From: Calidifontibacillus oryziterrae
Lineage (GTDB): Bacteria > Bacillota > Bacilli > Bacillales > Bacillaceae_J
DNA: 40,700 nt
Assembly: GCF_000331575.1 (NCBI RefSeq)
Contig: NZ_ANOK01000010.1
Coordinates: 1-40,700, forward strand
Direction: 5' to 3'
Shown here piece by piece: positions 36,436 through 40,700 of the stretch. The translations under genes were made by a program, and so were the position numbers. Each line of letters begins with the position of its first letter. Positions within the stretch are counted from its first letter, which is position 1. Under the pieces are notes generated by a model that made no database searches, was not told the DNA's origin, and saw only the letters and a program-made list of their open reading frames with translations.

Positions 36436-37029
36436 ATGATAAATCAAAATGACCAAATCACTAAATTAATTGATGAAAATAAACGATTAGTTGAACATGT
36501 AAAGGAACTACAAGAAACCGTAGGGCGCTGGAAGCGAAAGGCTAATGAGCAAAATCCTAGACCTGTATTTCTCCGTGAATCCCATGATCAATATAGTAAC
36601 CATATTATTGAACTAATTATAGAGGATTTACCGGGAGATGCTCCATTGGGTGAACTACTAAACCACTTAAAGTTTAAAGTTTTACCAGACCACTTTCCAT
36701 ACAAATATTATTCAGCCTACACATCAAAGAAAGCTAAAGGATGGGTTGTAAAGCTATATAAAACCCATAAAGTTGATATGAGCTATTTACCTAGAATTGA
36801 TATGAACAATCTCGAGGCTGCAAAACAGCTTCGAAGTGACATTCTTAGTTACTTACGTGATTCAGTAAAATGGATTAACCATTTTTCAGCGAATCTCGAT
36901 GATCATAATCGTAAAATTGCTGAAGACATAAAAGAACAGTTGGATTCTTGTCATGATTCTGTAGAAAGGCAATCTTTTAATGACTACATTGGCTTAGGTC
37001 TTGATTCCACAAAAGAAGATCCAATTTAG
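36436..37029 (+). CDS. Hypothetical coiled-coil protein, ~197 aa
   Basis: The N-terminal ~45 residues form a coiled coil (QITKLIDENKRLVEHVKELQ). The middle has an aromatic, basic block (KVLPDHFPYKYYSAYTSKKA) and the rest is helical. I do not recognise the family. It directly follows the broken integrase and precedes the DUF771 gene, an order seen in integrative elements. The second ATG is chosen because GAAAGG lies nine bases upstream; the first ATG (36427) touches that site. Confidence 0.6.
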   Translation: MINQNDQITKLIDENKRLVEHVKELQETVGRWKRKANEQNPRPVFLRESHDQYSNHIIELIIEDLPGDAPLGELLNHLKFKVLPDHFPYKYYSAYTSKKAKGWVVKLYKTHKVDMSYLPRIDMNNLEAAKQLRSDILSYLRDSVKWINHFSANLDDHNRKIAEDIKEQLDSCHDSVERQSFNDYIGLGLDSTKEDPI

Positions 37030-37093
37030 AAAAAGTAGTAAATTCACTTGATTTACGAGCAAAGCTATATTTTTATTTTTAGGAGGAATGAAA

Positions 37094-37414
37094 ATGCAAC
37101 GGCTATCAGTAAATTTAACTATCCCCGTACCGGATGATTCCGTAATCATCTCAAAGGTACATTTGGAAGAATTAGAGAAATTGCAATTAACAGGTGTGTA
37201 TTGGTCTATGAAAGACCTCGAAAATAGAGTGTGCAAAAAAAGTGAATGGATCAAAGAGAATATTCTTTATCCATCAAAATTCAGAAAAATCCTTGATGTT
37301 GATGAGGGAGGATTTGTGTTTTATCCGAAATCAAAAGGGCAGACATGGTCTTTTCATGCAATGCTAATGTCAAAATTCTTAGATCAATACTTCCAGCAAA
37401 TTTTTTCGAGATAA
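37094..37414 (+). CDS. DUF771-family protein
   Basis: A 106-residue small protein. The block LTGVYWSMKDLENRVCKKSE, then ENILYPSKFRKILDVDEGG and VFYPKSKGQTWSFHAM matches DUF771, found in phages and integrative elements of Firmicutes; the SMKDLENR part looks like a winged-helix/Xis-like DNA-binding helix. A role as excision factor for a neighbouring integrase is possible but not shown. AGGAGG precedes the ATG by seven bases; an ATG six bases earlier is too close to it. Confidence 0.72.
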   Translation: MQRLSVNLTIPVPDDSVIISKVHLEELEKLQLTGVYWSMKDLENRVCKKSEWIKENILYPSKFRKILDVDEGGFVFYPKSKGQTWSFHAMLMSKFLDQYFQQIFSR

Positions 37415-37445
37415 AACACTGTTGTTTAATTTATTAAGTGAAAAA

Positions 37446-37473
37446 TTGTCAAATTAAATAATTTTGATATGAT
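37446..37473 (+). promoter_or_regulatory. Sigma-A-type promoter of the integrase gene
   Basis: TTGTCA (37446-37451) and TATGAT (37468-37473) with a 16-base spacer, ~50 bases before the integrase start. Confidence 0.55.
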
Positions 37474-37500
37474 AAAGGTGACCCATTGATCACCTTTATC
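37471..37500. repeat. Perfect 10-bp hairpin in the integrase leader
   Basis: GATAAAGGTG pairs with CACCTTTATC across ten bases. It overlaps the -10 box and transcription start region, so it could be an operator, a leader hairpin, or the terminator of the DUF771 transcript. Confidence 0.55.
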
Positions 37501-37522
37501 ATTTGTTAGAGGTGAGTTTATC

Positions 37523-38635
37523 TTGGCAAGTATTCAAAAACGGGGAAGCACATATCAATATACTGTTTCCCGGATTGTAAATGGTGAATCAAAACCAATT
37601 CGGAAGGGGGGCTTTCGTACAAAAAAAGAAGCTCAAATCGCAGCAGCAGAAGTTGAAGCACAACTATTAAAGGGTTTAATACCCACACTAAAAAAGATTC
37701 CATTTGATGAATACTTCGAGAATTGGATTGATCTTTTTAAAAAGCAAAAGGTTAGTAGGGTTACATTAGAACATTATGTGTATTCACTAAAGGCTGTTAG
37801 AGATTATTTTCAAAACAAACCAATTCAAGACATCACGAGACAAGACTATCAAATGTTCCTGAACTGGTTAGGAAATGGAAAATCGAAGGAAACAGTATTA
37901 AAAATTAATGGTCATATTAAAGCATGTGTGAAGGATGCTATTGAGGACCAAGTTATTCAGATAGATTTCGCACGAAAAACAGAACCGACTTGGACAGTTG
38001 CAGCAAAAAAATCCACAGAAAAGCATTTAAGCTACGAGGAAAGTGAACGGTTACTACAAAGTATCTGGAATAATATTGACAAAGGCTTAGGTTATTCTTT
38101 ACTGCTCTTAGCACTAACCTCTGGAATGCGTTTTGAAGAACTTATAGGACTCACTAGAAAGGACTTCGACTTTGTCAATAATACCATCAAGATCAACAAA
38201 ACCTGGGGATACAAAAAGAATTCTCCATCTGGATTTGGTCCAACTAAAAATGAGCAGTCAAATCGCGTTATTAAGATGGATATTAAGACAATGAATCATT
38301 TTAAGATGTTATTTAATTCTACACCAACAAATCTAAATCAATTGGTATTTTACAGCCAGGCCTCTAAATACCAAGTTATTAGCAATACAAATGCGAACAA
38401 GCTACTTAAGAAATTATTGATGGACTTAAAAATTAATCCTATTACGTTGCATGGATTACGTCATTCGCACGGTAGTATCCTATTATACAAAAAAGCATCA
38501 ATTCATTATGTAAGTGAGCGTTTAGGTCACGGAGATATTGAAACAACATTAAAAGTGTATACACATGTTCTTAAAGAATTACGTATTGAAGATGAACAGC
38601 TTAGTATGAAGACTTTTGAGCAGATGAATGTGTAA
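37523..38635 (+). CDS. Tyrosine integrase of the island, intact
   Basis: A 370-residue integrase of the phage/ICE type. Residues ~1-55 are an AP2-like arm-binding domain (KRGSTYQYTVSR...GFRTKKEAQIAAAE), ~60-160 the core-binding domain, ~165-370 the catalytic domain with R203 (TSGMRFEEL), H310/R313 (TLHGLRHSHG), H336 (RLGHGDIETT) and nucleophile Y346 (KVYTHVL). Full length for the family. It starts at TTG, with GAGGTG eight bases upstream. The gene points at tRNA-Leu(CAA), whose 3' end lies ~145 bases beyond the stop, the classic position of an integrase next to its attachment site; ICEBs1 uses a tRNA-Leu in B. subtilis. Confidence 0.9.
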   Translation: MASIQKRGSTYQYTVSRIVNGESKPIRKGGFRTKKEAQIAAAEVEAQLLKGLIPTLKKIPFDEYFENWIDLFKKQKVSRVTLEHYVYSLKAVRDYFQNKPIQDITRQDYQMFLNWLGNGKSKETVLKINGHIKACVKDAIEDQVIQIDFARKTEPTWTVAAKKSTEKHLSYEESERLLQSIWNNIDKGLGYSLLLLALTSGMRFEELIGLTRKDFDFVNNTIKINKTWGYKKNSPSGFGPTKNEQSNRVIKMDIKTMNHFKMLFNSTPTNLNQLVFYSQASKYQVISNTNANKLLKKLLMDLKINPITLHGLRHSHGSILLYKKASIHYVSERLGHGDIETTLKVYTHVLKELRIEDEQLSMKTFEQMNV

Positions 38636-38708
38636 AACCTTGTGTAAAAAATGTGTAAAACAATTTAAAGTTCATTGTTTCCTAATGAATAAACAAAAAT
38701 AAAAATAA

Positions 38709-38740
38709 GTCATAAACGTTCATTTATGAACGGATATGAC
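38709..38740. repeat. Hairpin between integrase and tRNA-Leu
   Basis: GTCATA-aa-CGTTCAT faces ATGAACG-ga-TATGAC. It may end the integrase transcript or mark integrase arm sites. Confidence 0.45.
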
Positions 38741-38770
38741 CTCAAAAAAGATATTTCAATATACTAAAAT

Positions 38771-38800
38771 GTATCTAAGATACCGGTGGTCGGGGTCGAA
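38771..38800. other. Candidate attachment site at the tRNA-Leu(CAA) 3' end
   Basis: GTATCT-A-AGATAC (38771-38783) overlaps the tRNA 3' end, which has no encoded CCA, beside the integrase. I found no second copy of the tRNA 3' end elsewhere in the window, so the other border lies outside it or this guess is wrong. Confidence 0.4.
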
Positions 38801-38863
38801 CCGACACTCCTTTTGGGAACACGATTTTGAGTCGTGCGCGTCTGCCAATTCCGCCACACCGGC
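38781..38863 (-). tRNA. tRNA-Leu (anticodon CAA)
   Basis: Class II tRNA with acceptor GCCGGTG/CACCGGT, anticodon loop CTCAAAA between CACGA and TCGTG, long variable arm, T-loop GGTTCGACCC. No CCA encoded. It is the last tRNA of the array and the probable insertion target of the island. Confidence 0.93.
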
Positions 38864-38930
38864 ATAAAAGGAATAATAAAAAAGAATATTAATTACTTAA
38901 TATTCAATTTATCGGATATTGCATTATAAA

Positions 38931-39019
38931 TGGTGCCGAGGGCCGGAATCGAACCGGCACGGTAGTCACCTACCGCAGGATTTTAAGTCCTGTGCGTCTG
39001 CCAGTTCCGCCACCCCGGC
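38931..39019 (-). tRNA. tRNA-Leu (anticodon TAA)
   Basis: Acceptor GCCGGGG, anticodon loop CTTAAAA between AGGA and TCCT, long variable arm, CCA encoded. Confidence 0.95.
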
Positions 39020-39041
39020 TAGGCAATAATTATAAAATAAA

Positions 39042-39112
<71 letters not shown>

Positions 39113-39113
39113 A

Positions 39114-39188
39114 TGGAGCGGAAGACGGGATTCGAACCCGCGACCCCCACCTTGGCAAGGTGGTGTTCTACCACTGAACTACTTCCGC
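39114..39188 (-). tRNA. tRNA-Gly (anticodon GCC)
   Basis: Acceptor GCGGAAG, anticodon loop TTGCCAA, CCA encoded; one base from tRNA-Cys. Confidence 0.95.
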
Positions 39189-39195
39189 ATATAAA

Positions 39196-39270
39196 TGGCT
39201 GGGCTAGCTGGATTCGAACCAGCGCATGACGGAGTCAAAGTCCGTTGCCTTACCGCTTGGCTATAGCCCA
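39196..39270 (-). tRNA. tRNA-Gln (anticodon TTG)
   Basis: Acceptor TGGGCTA, anticodon loop CTTTGAC, CCA encoded. Confidence 0.95.
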
Positions 39271-39277
39271 AAGAAAA

Positions 39278-39354
39278 TGGGGCGACCGATGGGAATCGAA
39301 CCCACGAATGCCGGAGCCACAATCCGGTGCGTTAACCACTTCGCCACGGTCGCC
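39278..39354 (-). tRNA. tRNA-His (anticodon GTG)
   Basis: Anticodon loop TTGTGGC; the G(-1):C73 pair typical of tRNA-His fits the acceptor; CCA encoded. Confidence 0.95.
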
Positions 39355-39358
39355 ATAT

Positions 39359-39432
39359 TGGCAGGGGCAGTAGGAATCGAACCCACATTGGAGGTTTTGG
39401 AGACCTCTGTTCTACCATTAAACTATGCCCCT
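39359..39432 (-). tRNA. tRNA-Trp (anticodon CCA)
   Basis: Acceptor AGGGGCA, anticodon loop CTCCAAA, 3' CCA encoded. Confidence 0.95.
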
Positions 39433-39439
39433 ATATAAA

Positions 39440-39524
39440 TGGTGGAGGGGGGCAGATTCGAACTGCCGAACCCACAGGGAGCGGATTTACAGTCCGCCGC
39501 GTTTAGCCACTTCGCTACCCCTCC
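39440..39524 (-). tRNA. tRNA-Tyr (anticodon GTA)
   Basis: Class II tRNA, acceptor GGAGGGG, anticodon loop CTGTAAA, long variable arm, CCA encoded. The 188-bp duplication begins inside it, but this copy is complete. Confidence 0.95.
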
Positions 39525-39541
39525 AGCTTGAAAAATAAAAA

Positions 39542-39617
<76 letters not shown>

Positions 39618-39620
39618 AAA

Positions 39621-39712
39621 TGGTGGCGCGAGACAGAATCGAACTGCCGAAACGAGGATTTTCAGTCCTCTGCTTTACAGTCCGCCGCGTTTAGCCACTT
39701 CGCTACCCCTCC
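39621..39712 (-). pseudogene. Chimeric pseudo-tRNA: Tyr 5' half joined to Phe 3' half
   Basis: In transcription order it starts as tRNA-Tyr (GGAGGGGTAGCGAAG through GGACTGTAA) and switches to tRNA-Phe at its anticodon stem (GCAGAGGACTGAAAATCC), ending in the Phe T-arm and CCA. It contains both GTA and GAA anticodon sequences. The 5' acceptor strand GGAGGGG cannot pair with the 3' strand, so no normal tRNA can form. Confidence 0.85.
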
Positions 39713-39729
39713 AGCTTGAAAAATAAAAA

Positions 39730-39805
<76 letters not shown>

Positions 39806-39808
39806 AAA

Positions 39809-39884
<76 letters not shown>

Positions 39885-39889
39885 ATATA

Positions 39890-39965
39890 TGGCGGTCCCG
39901 ACCGGGATCGAACCGGCGATCTCCTGCGTGACAGGCAGGCATGTTAACCGCTACACCACGGGACC
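39890..39965 (-). tRNA. tRNA-Asp (anticodon GTC)
   Basis: Acceptor GGTCCCG, anticodon loop CTGTCAC, CCA encoded. Confidence 0.95.
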
Positions 39966-39988
39966 ACTTATTATTAATTATTTGTAAT

Positions 39989-40211
<223 letters not shown>

Positions 40212-40224
40212 ATTTTATTAAGAA

Positions 40225-40300
40225 TGGTGGAGGATGACGGGATCGAACCGCCGACCCCCTGCTTGTAAGGCAGGTGCTCTCCCAGCTGAGCTAATCCTCC
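40225..40300 (-). tRNA. tRNA-Val (anticodon TAC)
   Basis: Acceptor GGAGGAT, anticodon loop CTTACAA, CCA encoded. The 70-base gap to Glu contains GTGC and GCGAC-type short palindromes. Confidence 0.95.
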
Positions 40301-40369
40301 GACGCACAGGATGTGCTAGTGCATGCGTTGCGACAGGACGTCGCGTACTTATCATGCCATCCTTTAAAG

Positions 40370-40441
40370 TGACCCGTACGGGATTCGAACCCGTGTTACC
40401 GCCGTGAAAGGGCGGTGTCTTAACCGCTTGACCAACGGGCC
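40370..40441 (-). tRNA. tRNA-Glu (anticodon TTC)
   Basis: Acceptor GGCCCGT, anticodon loop CTTTCAC, no CCA encoded. Confidence 0.94.
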
Positions 40442-40465
40442 AATATAAGAAATATATATGAACAG

Positions 40466-40557
40466 TGGCGGAGAGCGAGGGATTCGAACCCTCGAGACAG
40501 TGTTACCCGCCTACACGATTTCCAATCGTGCTCCTTCGGCCACTCGGACAGCTCTCC
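40466..40557 (-). tRNA. tRNA-Ser (anticodon GGA)
   Basis: Class II tRNA, acceptor GGAGAGC, anticodon loop TTGGAAA, long variable arm, CCA encoded. Confidence 0.95.
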
Positions 40558-40558
40558 A

Positions 40559-40633
40559 TGGCTCCACAGGCAGGATTCGAACCTGCGACCGATCGGTTAA
40601 CAGCCGATAGCTCTACCACTGAGCTACTGTGGA
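40559..40633 (-). tRNA. tRNA-Asn (anticodon GTT)
   Basis: Acceptor TCCACAG, anticodon loop CTGTTAA, CCA encoded. First tRNA after the rRNA operon. Confidence 0.95.
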
Positions 40634-40647
40634 ATGAAGATTTAGAT

Positions 40648-40700
40648 GCCTGGCAATGTCCTACTCTCACAGGGGGACAACCCCCAACTACCATCGGCGC
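40648..40700 (-). rRNA. rrf: 5S rRNA, 3' end only (cut by the window)
   Basis: The minus strand reads GCGCCGATGGTAGTTGGGGG and CCCCCTGTGAGAGTAGGACA up to TGCCAGGC, the well-known 3' part of Firmicutes 5S rRNA. The 5' part lies beyond 40700. Confidence 0.93.

Noticed and set aside
39226..39438. Open frame across the tRNA genes (GIEPTNAGAT-type peptide)
   Set aside because: It is the antisense of tRNA genes; such frames commonly appear as false proteins.
40503..40694. Minus-strand open frame over tRNA-Ser, tRNA-Asn and the 5S end
   Set aside because: Sequence is RNA genes read as protein; no coding support.

Overview
The window looks like a chromosome segment of a low-GC Bacillaceae species. 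It ends on the right in the 3' end of a 5S rRNA gene followed by a tRNA array, all on the minus strand. The tRNA order (Asn, Ser, Glu, Val, fMet, Asp, Phe, Thr, Tyr, Trp, His, Gln, Gly, Cys, Leu-UAA, Leu-CAA) is, as I recall it, that of the Bacillus subtilis trnD operon, except that a 188-bp tandem duplication has added a second Thr gene and a Phe/Tyr chimeric pseudo-tRNA. The ~38 kb to the left are AT-rich accessory DNA: integrases, insertion sequences, decayed fragments and probable defence genes. An intact integrase sits next to the 3' end of the terminal tRNA-Leu, so this is probably a genomic island inserted at that tRNA. Its left end is not in the window.

Layout. 0.1-2.6 kb: complete IS21-family element (istAB). 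2.7-6.2 kb: an unknown gene, a NERD-TM-OB protein, a short tyrosine recombinase, a ~58-codon zinc-type ORF without a normal start codon, and a divergent protein with an RNA-polymerase alphaCTD-like domain; the intergenic region carries two copies of one dyad operator. 6.6-10.5 kb: a compact ubiquitin-like conjugation operon (Ubl, E2-like, JAB-E1 fusion, DUF6527) and a divergent XRE-ImmA regulator whose protease motif is broken. 10.6-11.8 kb: decayed IS110 element that keeps its structured 5' non-coding region. 11.9-15.3 kb: two small unknown genes, a serine recombinase and a broken IS3 element. 15.3-17.4 kb: HsdR_N-like nuclease, an unknown gene and DUF6884. 17.4-18.7 kb: gene-poor tract full of inverted repeats. 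18.7-22.6 kb: DUF559-RecQ helicase fusion with a coiled-coil membrane partner. 22.6-30.3 kb: a four-gene operon (DUF6361-like, phospholipase-D-type nuclease, SNF2 helicase, PD-(D/E)XK nuclease). 30.9-33.0 kb: protein with eight zinc-ribbon repeats around a Vsr-like nuclease. 33.0-36.4 kb: remnants (transposition ATPase, unknown pseudogene, frameshifted integrase) and a 119-nt hairpin. 36.4-38.6 kb: coiled-coil gene, DUF771 gene and the intact integrase. 38.8-40.7 kb: tRNA array and 5S rRNA.

How it fits together. Mobility genes are interleaved with at least three candidate anti-phage modules: Ubl conjugation, the DUF6361/PLD/SNF2/nuclease operon, and the RecQ fusion pair. HsdR_N/DUF6884 and the zinc-ribbon nuclease are further candidates. 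Defence roles are inferred from domain content and neighbourhood, not shown by the sequence.
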